Translations under genes and position numbers: made by a program
Assembly (NCBI RefSeq): GCF_001612845.1
Contig: NZ_BDBF01000015.1
Span: 62,001 to 126,000, forward strand
Direction of reading: 5' to 3'
Length of the DNA: 64,000 nt
DNA from: Nocardia elegans NBRC 108235
GTDB lineage: Bacteria; Actinomycetota; Actinomycetes; Mycobacteriales; Mycobacteriaceae
Notes under the pieces: generated by a model
Told to the model about the DNA's origin: nothing
The model's input: only the letters and a program-made list of their open reading frames with translations
Database searches by the model: none
Shown here: positions 26,800 to 35,800 of the stretch, in pieces
How the letters are laid out: each line of letters opens with the position of its first letter
Numbering within the stretch: the stretch's first letter is position 1

Positions 26800-28236
26800 A
26801 TGAACATTAGCATGATCCTCGAGATGGCGGCCTCGGCCGGAAACCGGCTGGTGATCACCGTCGACGGCCGTTCGCTCACGGCGTCGCAATTGCTGCGACT
26901 GGCGCGCCGCGCGGCCGCGGAGTTCGCCGACAGTTCGGCCGTGCTGTATCTGGGCACGAACCACCTGGCCTATCCGGTGGCGCTGTTCGGCGCCGTGCTG
27001 GCCGCGGTGCCGTTCGTGCCGCTGAACTATCGGCTCGGCGAGCAGCAGCTCTCGGCACTGCTGGCGCGGCATCCGGATGCGCGGGTGCTGCGCCCCGGGG
27101 ATCTCGATGCCCTGGTGGAAACCGATGCGGCACAGCCCGATCCGGAACCGCACTCGGCCCCGTGGGACGGCGAGGCGGTGGCCGCGATCATCTACACCAG
27201 CGGCACCACCTCCGAACCCAAGGCGGCGCTGCTGCGGCACCGGCATCTGATGGCCTACCTGTTGAACACGATGGAGTTCGGCACGGCCGCGGAATCCGAC
27301 GCATCGCTGGTGTCGGTCCCGCCGTACCACATCGCGGGACTCACCAATCTGCTCTCCAATCTCTACACCGGCCGCCGTGTGGTGTACCTGCCGGCGTTCG
27401 AACCGCAGCGATGGCTGGAAACCGTTCGGGCCGAGCGGATCACGCACGCCATGCTGGTGCCGACCATGCTGGCCCGCATCGTCACGGCGGTCGACGGCGC
27501 CGACGCGGCCACGCCGACGCTCGCGAGCCTGGCCTACGGCGGTTCACGGATGCCGCGGCCGGTGCTGGAACGGGCGCTGGCGATGTTCCCCGAGACCGGG
27601 TTCGTCAATGCCTACGGCCTCACCGAAACCGCCTCCTCGGTGGCGGTGCTCGGACCGGAGGATCATCGCGCCGCACAGGCCGCGACCGATCCCGCGATCC
27701 GCGAGCGGCTGAGCTCCGTCGGCCGGGCGCTGCCGGGCGTCGAATTCGACATCCGCAGTGCCGCGGGGGAATCGCTGCCGGCCGGGCAGACCGGACTCGT
27801 GTACGTGCGGGGCGAGCAGATCTCGGGAGAGTACGGTGCGCGCACCGCGCTGGATGCCGACGGCTGGTTCGGCACCCGTGACCTGGGCAGGCTGGACGAG
27901 GACGGCTATCTGTTCATCGAGGGCCGCGCCGACGACACCATCATCCGCGGCGGGGAGAACATCGCACCGGCCGAAATCGAGGACGTGCTGCTCACCCATC
28001 CCGGGATCAGCGAGGCCGCGGTGATCGGGGTGCCCGATCCGGAATGGGGGCAGCGCCTGGTCGCGGTCGTGGTAGGCGCCGGTGATCCCGAAGAGATCAA
28101 GCGGTGGGTGCGGGAGCGGATGCGGTCCTCGAAAACCCCCGACGCGATCGTGTTCCGCGCCGAACTGCCCAAGACCGAAACCGGAAAACTGTTGCGCCGC
28201 AACCTCGTCGCCGAATTGGAGAGCTCCCATGCCTGA
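26800..28236 (+). CDS. Acyl-CoA synthetase (AMP-forming)
   Basis: A 478-aa ANL-family ligase: IIYTSGTTSEPKAALLRH (P-loop, about residue 131), NAYGLTETASS, GGENIAPAEIEDVL, and the catalytic lysine in TETGKLLRR. The usual TGD motif reads FGTRDLG, an unusual change next to the ATP-ribose-binding Asp. The ATG at 26800 abuts the palindrome with no ribosome site, so the mRNA may be leaderless; ATG codons at 26812 and 26824 are possible later starts. It heads a ligase-thiolase-GTPase operon, with an eight-base overlap to the thiolase. The acid substrate is unknown. Confidence 0.9.
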   Translation: MNISMILEMAASAGNRLVITVDGRSLTASQLLRLARRAAAEFADSSAVLYLGTNHLAYPVALFGAVLAAVPFVPLNYRLGEQQLSALLARHPDARVLRPGDLDALVETDAAQPDPEPHSAPWDGEAVAAIIYTSGTTSEPKAALLRHRHLMAYLLNTMEFGTAAESDASLVSVPPYHIAGLTNLLSNLYTGRRVVYLPAFEPQRWLETVRAERITHAMLVPTMLARIVTAVDGADAATPTLASLAYGGSRMPRPVLERALAMFPETGFVNAYGLTETASSVAVLGPEDHRAAQAATDPAIRERLSSVGRALPGVEFDIRSAAGESLPAGQTGLVYVRGEQISGEYGARTALDADGWFGTRDLGRLDEDGYLFIEGRADDTIIRGGENIAPAEIEDVLLTHPGISEAAVIGVPDPEWGQRLVAVVVGAGDPEEIKRWVRERMRSSKTPDAIVFRAELPKTETGKLLRRNLVAELESSHA

Positions 28237-29374
28237 AGCCGTCATCGTCTCCGCCGTGCGGACCCCCATCGGAACCGCGCGCAAGGGCACGCTGCGCGAC
28301 ACCAACGCCTTCGACCTCGCCCACCATGTGGTCGCGGCGGTCGCCCGTGATATCGACCCGAGCTGGGTGGACGACGTCATCCTCGGCGAGGGCCGCTACG
28401 GCGGCGGGGTGCTGGCCCGCCACGCGGCGGTGACGGCCGGGCTCACCACGGTACCGGGACTGGCCGCCAACCGGCACTGCGCGGCGGGAATGGCCGCGGT
28501 GCAGAGCGCGGCGGCCGGAATCCGTTCGGGGATGGACGAACTCGTCCTCGCCGGTGGCGTGAATTCCGATTCCACCGGGCCCCAGGTGCGGTTCCGGGTC
28601 GGTGCGGACGAATGGATCGACCCGTGGGTCTCGCCGTCGCATCCGGACCGCCCCGACGCGCCCAATCTGGACATGTCTATCACCGTCGGCTGGAATACCG
28701 CGGTCAAGGCGGGAATCTCGCGCGAGGAGATGGACGCCTGGGCCCTGCGTTCGCATCGCAACGCGATCGCCGCCATCGACGAAGGGCGGTTCAAGGAGGA
28801 GATCGTCGCGATCGAGACGCCGCACGGCGAATTCTCCGTCGACGAACATCCGCGCCGCGACACCAGCCTGGAGCGGCTCGCGGGCTTGAAGGTGCTGCAT
28901 CCGGAGATCGAGGGGTTCTCGATCACCGCGGGTAACGCCTCGGGATCCAACGACGGCGCCGCCGCGCTGGCCATCGCCTCGGACCGGCTGGGCCTGCCCG
29001 CGCTGGGTGTCATCCGTTCGTGGGCCTCGGTGGGCGTGGACCCCGCCGACACCGGCCTGGCGCCGATCGAGGCGATCACCAAAGCGGTTGCGCGGGCGGG
29101 TATCTCACTGTCCGAGGTGAAGCTGATCGAGATCAACGAGGCGTTCGCCTCGGTCCCGCTGGCCGCGGTCAAGGCGCTGGATCTGGATCCCGAGCGGGTG
29201 AACTACAGCGGCAGCGGCTGCTCGCTGGGACATCCCGTGGCAGCCACCGGCGCCCGCATGATCGTCACCCTGGTCCACGAATTGCGCCGTCGCGGCGGCG
29301 GATTCGGTATCGCGGCGCTGTGTGCCGGGGGTGGTATGGGATCGGCGACCGTGATCGAGGTGCCCGCTCCGTGA
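28229..29374 (+). CDS. Acetyl-CoA acyltransferase (thiolase)
   Basis: A 381-aa thiolase that would cleave 3-ketoacyl-CoA with CoA. The N-terminus EAVIVSAVRTPIG, the nucleophile cysteine in NRHCAAGMAAVQ (about residue 86), NEAF, GSGCSLGHPVAATG with the catalytic histidine, and CAGGGMG with the second cysteine are all present. The ATG overlaps the ligase stop by eight bases, and its own stop overlaps the next gene's GTG (GTGA), so translation is coupled along the operon. It complements the frameshifted thiolase at 52908, and may be the only intact classical thiolase of this island. Confidence 0.94.
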   Translation: MPEAVIVSAVRTPIGTARKGTLRDTNAFDLAHHVVAAVARDIDPSWVDDVILGEGRYGGGVLARHAAVTAGLTTVPGLAANRHCAAGMAAVQSAAAGIRSGMDELVLAGGVNSDSTGPQVRFRVGADEWIDPWVSPSHPDRPDAPNLDMSITVGWNTAVKAGISREEMDAWALRSHRNAIAAIDEGRFKEEIVAIETPHGEFSVDEHPRRDTSLERLAGLKVLHPEIEGFSITAGNASGSNDGAAALAIASDRLGLPALGVIRSWASVGVDPADTGLAPIEAITKAVARAGISLSEVKLIEINEAFASVPLAAVKALDLDPERVNYSGSGCSLGHPVAATGARMIVTLVHELRRRGGGFGIAALCAGGGMGSATVIEVPAP

Positions 29375-30282
29375 CCACCGCCGGGCGTGAGGCCAAACGG
29401 CTGCTCGCCGCCGCCCGGGAGGGTTCCCTGCGAGCCACCGGGCGGCTGCTGAGCATGGTCGAAAACGGCAGCCGGGACGAGGTTCTCGCGCTGCTCGGCT
29501 CGGTCGCCACGCCTCGGGTGCTGGGCGTCACCGGCCCGCCGGGCGCCGGAAAATCGACCACGGTCGCGGCGCTGGTCGGCACGTATCGAGCACAGGGCGC
29601 GAGGGTCGCCGTCCTCGCGGTCGATCCGTCCTCGCCCTACAGCGGCGGCGCCCTGCTCGGAGACCGCATCCGCATGTCGGCCCATGTCGGCGACCCCGGT
29701 GTGCTGATCCGCTCGGTGGCCACCCGCGGGCATATCGGCGGCCTGGCCGCGGTGGTGCCGGCCGCGATCCGGCTGCTCGCCGATCTCGGCTACGACCGGA
29801 TCGTGGTCGAGACGGTCGGGGTCGGGCAATCGGAGATCGAGGTCGCGGCGGTCGCCGATCCGACCGTGGTCATCCTGAATCCCGGTGCGGGAGACGCGAT
29901 TCAAGCCGCCAAGGCGGGGCTGCTGGAGGTCGCCGACATCCTCGTGGTGAACAAGGCCGACCGGCCCGGCGCCGACCGGACGGTGCGGGAACTGCGCGGC
30001 GAATCGTCGGCCCCCATCCTGACCCTTGTCGCGGAGAACGGCACCGGGGTGCCCGAACTGGCCGAGGCCATCGACGCGCACCAGCGCAGCGACAACCCCG
30101 AACGCCGCGCCGCCCGCGCCCGGGTGCAGATCCTGTCGCTGGTGCACACCCGCGTGCGAGCCCATCCCGACCTGGCACGGCTGGCCGAGGAAGTCGCCCG
30201 CGGGAGCCTGGATGCCTACACCGCCGCGGAGCGGCTGGTGCCACGTTCGCCCGCGGTCCCGGCACCGGCCATCCGGTGGTGA
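29371..30282 (+). CDS. MeaB/ArgK-type GTPase (B12 mutase chaperone family)
   Basis: A 303-aa G3E-class P-loop GTPase. Walker A is GPPGAGKST (about residue 55), followed by AVDPSSPYSGGALLGDRIRM, the VETVGVGQSE switch and NKADRPGA (N/TKxD). MeaB proteins load and protect adenosylcobalamin in methylmalonyl- or isobutyryl-CoA mutases. No mutase gene is in the window, so it either serves one elsewhere or a different acyl-CoA mutase of this pathway. GTG start at 29371 overlaps the thiolase stop. It ends the 26800-30282 operon, suggesting the pathway yields propionyl- or a branched acyl-CoA. Confidence 0.9.
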   Translation: MTTAGREAKRLLAAAREGSLRATGRLLSMVENGSRDEVLALLGSVATPRVLGVTGPPGAGKSTTVAALVGTYRAQGARVAVLAVDPSSPYSGGALLGDRIRMSAHVGDPGVLIRSVATRGHIGGLAAVVPAAIRLLADLGYDRIVVETVGVGQSEIEVAAVADPTVVILNPGAGDAIQAAKAGLLEVADILVVNKADRPGADRTVRELRGESSAPILTLVAENGTGVPELAEAIDAHQRSDNPERRAARARVQILSLVHTRVRAHPDLARLAEEVARGSLDAYTAAERLVPRSPAVPAPAIRW

Positions 30283-30301
30283 GGGCGGCAGAGTTCGGCG
30301 C

Positions 30302-30976
30302 TCACCAGTCGGGATCGCTGCCGTAGATCGCGCGATACTCCCGGGCGAAGCTGCGCCGCCCGAGCAACCGCCAGGCCAGGCGCGCCGCCGGCGGCATCTC
30401 CGCGAGAAGTTTGCGGCGCTGGGGTTCGGACGCGGTCTGCATCAGGAATCCGAGGAAGACCAGTTGGCGGTTCCGCGGCATGTGCGCGCGGCCGCGTTCG
30501 CCGAGAGCCCGCCACTCCTCGGCGGTCATAACCTCCTCGACCACCGGCAGGGCCTCGTGCTCCTCCTCGGCCAGGTGCTCGTCCAGCGCGGCGGTGAGTG
30601 CTCGTAACGTGTCGGCGAGCCGGTCGCGCGCCGAAGCCGCGGCAGCCGTGCCGAATTCGTCCGCCTCACCGCGTGCGCGCCGGACCAGCTCGGCGATGCG
30701 CTCGTGCTGTTCTTCCATGCGCAGTATCGAGCCGGCATGTATCGGGGCCCGTTCGAGCAGCAGCGGCCACATCAGCTCGTCCTCGCCGGTGTGTTGGTCG
30801 TGCAGTCCGGTGCACAGCTCGTCGAGGAATGCCGCGAGCTGCCGGGCGCGCCCGGCGTCACCCGCATCGACCCCGGCGACAAGGTCGGGCAGTGCGCGGA
30901 AGTGCGTGCGAAAGGCGTTGTGCACGACGAGCATGTCGAAGGTGTCGGGCCGGGCGGGCGCGATGGCGGTGCGCAT
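30302..30976 (-). CDS. Hemerythrin HHE-domain protein
   Basis: A 224-aa cytoplasmic protein with a hemerythrin-like four-helix domain in residues about 12-160. Likely iron ligands are seen in VVHNAFRTHF, LHDQHTGEDELMWP, MEEQHERI and LDEHLAEEEHEALP. The C-terminal quarter (RNRQLVFLGFLMQTASEPQRRKLLAEM) is a helical tail seen in actinobacterial members. Such proteins sense or bind oxygen, NO or iron. The ATG at 30976 follows AGGAG; a longer frame upstream has no family similarity. It is divergent from the SARP-ATPase regulator at 31079 and convergent with the catabolic operon. Confidence 0.87.
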   Translation of the reverse strand: MRTAIAPARPDTFDMLVVHNAFRTHFRALPDLVAGVDAGDAGRARQLAAFLDELCTGLHDQHTGEDELMWPLLLERAPIHAGSILRMEEQHERIAELVRRARGEADEFGTAAAASARDRLADTLRALTAALDEHLAEEEHEALPVVEEVMTAEEWRALGERGRAHMPRNRQLVFLGFLMQTASEPQRRKLLAEMPPAARLAWRLLGRRSFAREYRAIYGSDPDW

Positions 30977-31078
30977 GGGTTCTCCTGTCGGTGTCGAGGA
31001 CTGCGACGAGAGTGGCGCCGGCCGCTTGCAGCCGACTCGAGACGCACTTGGTGGGTGCCGTCCTAGACTTTGCGGATC

Positions 31079-34000
31079 ATGGTTCGGATTCGGGTCCTCG
31101 GAGCGTTGACCGCGTCGGGCGAGCACGGTGAACTCGACCTCGGCGGTCCGCGGCAACGCGGCGTGCTGGCCCGGCTGCTGGTCGCCCGGGGCGAGGTCGT
31201 GCCGGTCGACCGTCTGATCGACGATCTGTGGCGGGGTGAGCCGCCGCCGCGGGCGCTGGGCTCGCTGCAGGCGTACGTCTCCAATCTGCGGCGGCTGCTG
31301 GAGCCGGAACGGGCGCCGCGCGCACCGGCGACCGTCTTGATCAGCCGCGCCCCCGGATATGCGCTGCGGCTCGACACCGAGGCAGTCGACGCGTGGCTGT
31401 TCGGTGCCGAGCTGGATTCAGCGGCACAGCAGACCGATCCACAGCGACGCCGCCGCGCACTCGAACAGGCGCTGGCCCGCTGGCAGGGTCCCGCGTACGG
31501 GGCCTATGCGCAGGAGGCCTGGGCGGCCGCGGAGGCGGCGCGGCTCGAGGAACTGCGGCTCAGTGCTCGCGAACAGCTGGCGGCGACGCTGCTCGAGCAG
31601 GACGAACCGGCGCTGGCCGCGGCCGAAGCCGACGTGCTGGCCCGGGAACATCCGTTGCGCGAGGAGGCGTGGCGGCTCACCGCGCTGGCGCGATATCGGG
31701 CCGGACGCCAAGCCGACGCGCTCGCCGCACTGCGGCAGGCGCGCGAGGTCCTCGCCGACGAACTCGGCATCGATCCGGGACCGGCGCTGACGCGGCTGGA
31801 AACCGATATCCTCGCGCAGCGAATCCCGGTGCAGGAGAGAGTAATCGCGGAATCGCGCCCATCGCCCGACCCGGTCCCGGCGTCCGCGGCGACGGTATTG
31901 TTCGGGCGCGATGCCGAACTCGCCGCGCTGCATGCGGCTGCCCGGGGCGAGGGACCACGCACGGCGACCGTCACAGGCGAGGCGGGCAGCGGGAAATCGG
32001 CTCTGCTGCAACGTCTTCGCGACGACTTGCGTGACGCGGGATATCGCGTGGTGATCGGTCGCTGCCCGGAGGACGAGGCCGCCCCGTCGGCGTGGCCGTG
32101 GGTCGAGATTCTGCGTGCCTTGGCCGCCCAGCACGATCCCGGCGAGCTGGCGCCGGTACTCGCCCCGCTGCTCACCGACGGCGCGGGCCCGTATCGGGCC
32201 GACGGCGAGCACGGTCGTTTCCTGTTGCATCGGGCGGTGGGTGACTATCTCACCGCGGTCGCGACGGCGCGACCCCTGGCGATTCTGCTCGACGACGCCC
32301 ACCGCGGCGACGCCGAGACCGCGGCGATGCTCGCCGCCGTGACCACCCGGGCGTCCGCATTCGTGGTGATCGGCTATCGGCCCGACGAGGTGCCGCCCGT
32401 GCTGGCCGATGCGCTGGCGAGCTCGGCGACCACCGTCCGGGCACGAATCCGGCTGCGCGGCCTCGGAGTAGCCGACAGCGCCCGGCTGGTCGGCACTCTC
32501 ACCGGAAGTGCACCCGCGGACCCGCTGATGGCGACGCTGCACGATCGCACCGGCGGCAATCCGTTCTATCTCATCGAGATCGCGCGCCTGGTGCAGAGTG
32601 AAGGCGAGCTGGTCGCCGCAGCCGAGGTCCCCGAGGGCGTGCGAGATGTGCTGCGCCGCAGACTGTCCCGGCTTCCCGGGACGGCCGTGTCCGTCCTGCG
32701 CCTGGCAGCGGTGATCGGCCGCGAGTTCGACCTCGCGGTCCTGGTGCGGGCGGCGGAGGTGGGTGAGGACGAGGTGCTGGACGCGGTCGAGGCCGGAGTA
32801 GTGGCCGGACTCCTGGACGAGCCCGCCAGCGGGCGGGCGCGTTTCGCCCACGTGCTGGTGCGGGACACGCTGCTGGGGGATCTGTCGCGGATCCGCCGCG
32901 ACCGCTGGCATCGCCGCATCGGCGCCGCGATCGAGGAGATCGATCCGGACGATGTCACCGCCATTGCCCACCACTACGGGGAATCGGTGACACCGCAGAC
33001 CGCCCGCCGGGCCGCCGACTACGCGGTGGCCGCGGCGCAGCGGGCCGAGCGGCGCTTTGCCCACGACGTCGCGGCCGCGGGATACGAACGCGCGGCCCTC
33101 GCACTGGAACGTCATCCCGGTGGCGACACCGTCGACGAGCGGATGGAACTGCTGTGCCGAGCCGCCCGCAGCCACCTCGTGTGCGGCGCCGGCCTCGCCG
33201 CGCGCGCAGCCCGCGACCGCGCCGCGACGCTGGCCGAGCACGCCGACCGGCCCGACCTGCTGGTGCGGGCATTCACCGCCTGGGACGCCCCGACACCCTG
33301 GATGAACCGGCGCTACGGAGTCGTCGACCACGCTGTGGTCGCCCGCATCGAGACCGCGCTGCGGTGGGACGGCCTCTCAGCTGCCGACCGGTGCCGGCTG
33401 TCGGTCGCCCTGGTCGACGAGATCGGTGGCGCGGAACTCGACCGGGCGCGCCGGGTTGCCGCCGACGCCGAGGCAATCGCCCGCGACCTGGGCGACGACA
33501 CGTTGCTCGCACCGGCGCTGCAGGCGCGGGCCTCGCTCTACGACAGTCCGGATCGCAGCGCGCTCGGCGCCGAACTGATCGAGATCGGGCGCCGCAACGA
33601 TCACCACGCCTATCTGTTGCTCGGCCATACCGTAGCGCTGCAGGCGGCCGCCTTCGCCGGCGATCCCGAGGCGGCTCGGGCACACCTGGAGGCGGCCACC
33701 GTGCCGGCCGACCGGTATCAGTGGCGGCAAGCGCAGGCGGCGAACGCGATGGCGCGCGGACTGCTGGCGCTGGTGGGCGGCGACGCCGAGGACGCCGAGC
33801 GGCGCTATCTGGAGGCCGCTGAATTACTCGCTCGCACAGGCATTTTCAATGCCGGCACGCTCCCGCTCATGGCGCTGTTCACCGTCCGCCTGTACGAGGG
33901 CCGGGCCGGGGAGCTGGCCGAGACGATCGCGGCCTTCGCCCGGGATGCCGACGCGGATACCGCGGACGCCACTGTCGACTTCCACGCACTCGTCCTGCTC

Positions 34001-34354
34001 GCCGCCGGGGATCGGGATGCGGCGGCGCGGGTCCGGCGCCGCGCACGACCGATCCCGGAAGACCTGTTCCGTTCGCTGTTCCTCACCCTGCGCGGCATGG
34101 TGATCGCGGTACTGGGAACGCCGGAGGAGGCGGCCGCGCTCTACCGGGACCTGCTGCGTTATCGCGATCGTCTCGGTGGCGCCGACACCGGATCGTTCAC
34201 CGTCGGCCCGGTCGATCTCGTACTGGCAGACCTGGCCGCGCTGTGTGGCGATCCGGAGCTCGCCGCCGAACACTGCCGCGCCGCCCTGCGCATCGCCGAG
34301 CGCTGCGCGAACCGGGGATGGATCGACGCCGCCCGCGCGCGTCTGGACCACTGA
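31079..34354 (+). CDS. SARP/BTAD regulator with AAA ATPase and TPR-like repeats
   Basis: A 1091-aa regulator. An OmpR-like DNA-binding domain (residues 1-95, VRIRVLGALTASGEHGELDL in part) leads into BTAD (about 98-240). An ATPase module begins near residue 275 (LFGRDAELAALHAA) with Walker A TGEAGSGKSALL and ILLDDAHRGD. A long C-terminal helical region resembles LuxR/LAL-type sensor arms but lacks a LuxR helix-turn-helix. This is a different architecture from the AfsR-like protein at 9002. It is divergent from the hemerythrin gene across about 100 bp and precedes a nitroreductase-family gene, both possible targets. The effector is unknown. Confidence 0.9.
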   Translation: MVRIRVLGALTASGEHGELDLGGPRQRGVLARLLVARGEVVPVDRLIDDLWRGEPPPRALGSLQAYVSNLRRLLEPERAPRAPATVLISRAPGYALRLDTEAVDAWLFGAELDSAAQQTDPQRRRRALEQALARWQGPAYGAYAQEAWAAAEAARLEELRLSAREQLAATLLEQDEPALAAAEADVLAREHPLREEAWRLTALARYRAGRQADALAALRQAREVLADELGIDPGPALTRLETDILAQRIPVQERVIAESRPSPDPVPASAATVLFGRDAELAALHAAARGEGPRTATVTGEAGSGKSALLQRLRDDLRDAGYRVVIGRCPEDEAAPSAWPWVEILRALAAQHDPGELAPVLAPLLTDGAGPYRADGEHGRFLLHRAVGDYLTAVATARPLAILLDDAHRGDAETAAMLAAVTTRASAFVVIGYRPDEVPPVLADALASSATTVRARIRLRGLGVADSARLVGTLTGSAPADPLMATLHDRTGGNPFYLIEIARLVQSEGELVAAAEVPEGVRDVLRRRLSRLPGTAVSVLRLAAVIGREFDLAVLVRAAEVGEDEVLDAVEAGVVAGLLDEPASGRARFAHVLVRDTLLGDLSRIRRDRWHRRIGAAIEEIDPDDVTAIAHHYGESVTPQTARRAADYAVAAAQRAERRFAHDVAAAGYERAALALERHPGGDTVDERMELLCRAARSHLVCGAGLAARAARDRAATLAEHADRPDLLVRAFTAWDAPTPWMNRRYGVVDHAVVARIETALRWDGLSAADRCRLSVALVDEIGGAELDRARRVAADAEAIARDLGDDTLLAPALQARASLYDSPDRSALGAELIEIGRRNDHHAYLLLGHTVALQAAAFAGDPEAARAHLEAATVPADRYQWRQAQAANAMARGLLALVGGDAEDAERRYLEAAELLARTGIFNAGTLPLMALFTVRLYEGRAGELAETIAAFARDADADTADATVDFHALVLLAAGDRDAAARVRRRARPIPEDLFRSLFLTLRGMVIAVLGTPEEAAALYRDLLRYRDRLGGADTGSFTVGPVDLVLADLAALCGDPELAAEHCRAALRIAERCANRGWIDAARARLDH

Positions 34355-34425
34355 TCGGTTACTGGTCGCTCACAAGCCGGATGCGGACCGTTGTACTCGA
34401 CCGTCCTTCCGACCGAGGAGCTTCC

Positions 34426-34878
34426 GTGCCCGACACTCGCCGCATCGCCACCGACCTGCGCCTGAAGACCGTGACCAGCCTGCACCGCACACTGCTCGAC
34501 GTCACCGGCGGCCGGTTCGGTACCCGCTTCAAGAACATGCCCACGCTGACCCTCACCACCGTCGGCCGGCGCAGCGGCCGGGCACACACCGTGGTACTCA
34601 CCGTCCCGATCGTGGACGGCGAGCGCTACCTGATCGTGGCGTCCCGGGGCGGAGACACGATCTCGCCCGCCTGGTATCACAATCTGTGCGCCGAACCGCG
34701 GGTCGAGGTGTCGTTCCAGCACGGGGCGTCGCGCCCCATGACCGCGCGCGTACTCACCCCCGCCGAACGCGAGACGCGGTGGCCGCAGGTGGTTGGGGCC
34801 TATCCGGGTTACGCGGACTATCAGAAACGCACGGCCCGACTGATTCCGCTGATCGAGTTGTCCCCGCGCGGCGTGTGA
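34426..34878 (+). CDS. Deazaflavin (F420)-dependent nitroreductase-family protein
   Basis: A 150-aa split-beta-barrel protein of the Ddn/F420H2-dependent quinone reductase family. Characteristic segments are MPTLTLTTVGRRSGRAHTVVLT and GDTISPAWYHNLCAEPRVEV (partly quoted). The GTG at 34426 is chosen for GAGGAG five bases upstream. Longer in-frame starts run into the preceding regulator gene. Members reduce quinones, nitroimidazoles or other electrophiles with F420H2. It lies 71 bp downstream of the SARP-type regulator on the same strand. The physiological substrate is unknown. Confidence 0.88.
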   Translation: MPDTRRIATDLRLKTVTSLHRTLLDVTGGRFGTRFKNMPTLTLTTVGRRSGRAHTVVLTVPIVDGERYLIVASRGGDTISPAWYHNLCAEPRVEVSFQHGASRPMTARVLTPAERETRWPQVVGAYPGYADYQKRTARLIPLIELSPRGV

Positions 34879-34941
34879 GCACCCCGTGTGCCGCGATTCG
34901 GTGTCGAACCGGATGTGCTGTGCGGCATGATGCTCCGCGAT

Positions 34942-35754
34942 TTACCGGAACCGCACCATGGCTTCCTGGGCGAAAGACGCGACCAGCGAACCCTTCTCGG
35001 TGAAGACGTCCCCGCGGCCGAAGCAGCGGCCCTGCGCCATCACCGGGCTGTCCTGGCGCAGCAACAGCCAGTCGTCGGTGCGGAACGGCCGGTGGAACCA
35101 GAGGGTGTGGCTGGTGACCGCGGAGCGGAACGCTGTGCCGTTGCCGCGCTGGCACACCCCCTCGATCGGGCGCAGTGCGGTGCTGATCAGGGTGAGGTCG
35201 GTGGCGTAGCCGGTCAAGGCCGGTGCGAGCGCGGCGTCCGCGGCCGGTGTTCGCATCCAGAACTCGAATTCCGGTGCGGCCGAACCGGTGTCGTCGAGGT
35301 CGACGTTCGTGCGGGTCTCCCACGGGATGATGTCGAATCCGGCTTTGTGCTCGGCCGACAGCAGCGGGCCGATCGGTGCGGTCGCCTGCTGTTCGGGCCC
35401 GTCGTCGGCGGCGTGCAGGGAAATGGCCGCGGTGGCAACGATTCCCGATGCCTGCTCGGCCAGTATCGTCGCCGAGGCGAAGGTCCGCCCCTGATGCTGG
35501 ACCTGCACCCGGTACCGCAGCGCCTCGTCCGGTTTACCCTCGCGGGGAAACAGCGCATGCAGCGATTTGACGGACTTGTCCGGACAGGCCAGTTGAGCGG
35601 CGCGCACGAATTGCGCCAGCAGCTGGCCGCCGAAGATCCGGTAGTACCCCAGGCTCTGGTTGGGGCCGGCGAACACCGCGGTATCGCGGTCGTCCTCGGC
35701 CGGAACCGAACGCAGGTCGAGACAAGCGAGAAGGTCGCTCCACAGATCGGGCAT
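34942..35754 (-). CDS. Acyl-CoA thioesterase, TesB-like double hotdog
   Basis: A 270-aa acyl-CoA thioesterase II-like protein. The first hotdog domain contains RIFGGQLLAQFVRAAQ and SLHALFPREGKPDE. The second contains TLWFHRPFRTDDWLLLRQDSPVMAQGRCFGRGDVFTE with a C-terminal SFAQEAMVRFR, all typical of TesB. It hydrolyses acyl-CoA to free acid and CoA, perhaps relieving CoA trapping when the pathway stalls. It starts 44 bp past the tetR stop on the same strand, with a palindromic operator overlapping that stop, so it probably has its own regulated promoter. Confidence 0.91.
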   Translation of the reverse strand: MPDLWSDLLACLDLRSVPAEDDRDTAVFAGPNQSLGYYRIFGGQLLAQFVRAAQLACPDKSVKSLHALFPREGKPDEALRYRVQVQHQGRTFASATILAEQASGIVATAAISLHAADDGPEQQATAPIGPLLSAEHKAGFDIIPWETRTNVDLDDTGSAAPEFEFWMRTPAADAALAPALTGYATDLTLISTALRPIEGVCQRGNGTAFRSAVTSHTLWFHRPFRTDDWLLLRQDSPVMAQGRCFGRGDVFTEKGSLVASFAQEAMVRFR

Positions 35755-35785
35755 GAATCCGAGTGTAAGCGACCTTCTCGATTAC

Positions 35786-35800
35786 GAGAATGAAATTCTC
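35786..35800. promoter_or_regulatory. GAGAAT-type palindromic operator upstream of the thioesterase
   Basis: GAGAATGAAATTCTC has perfect 6-bp arms around GAA. It spans the last bases and stop of the TetR gene and lies 31 bp upstream of the thioesterase start, where it could control a promoter internal to the tetR end. Confidence 0.72.
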
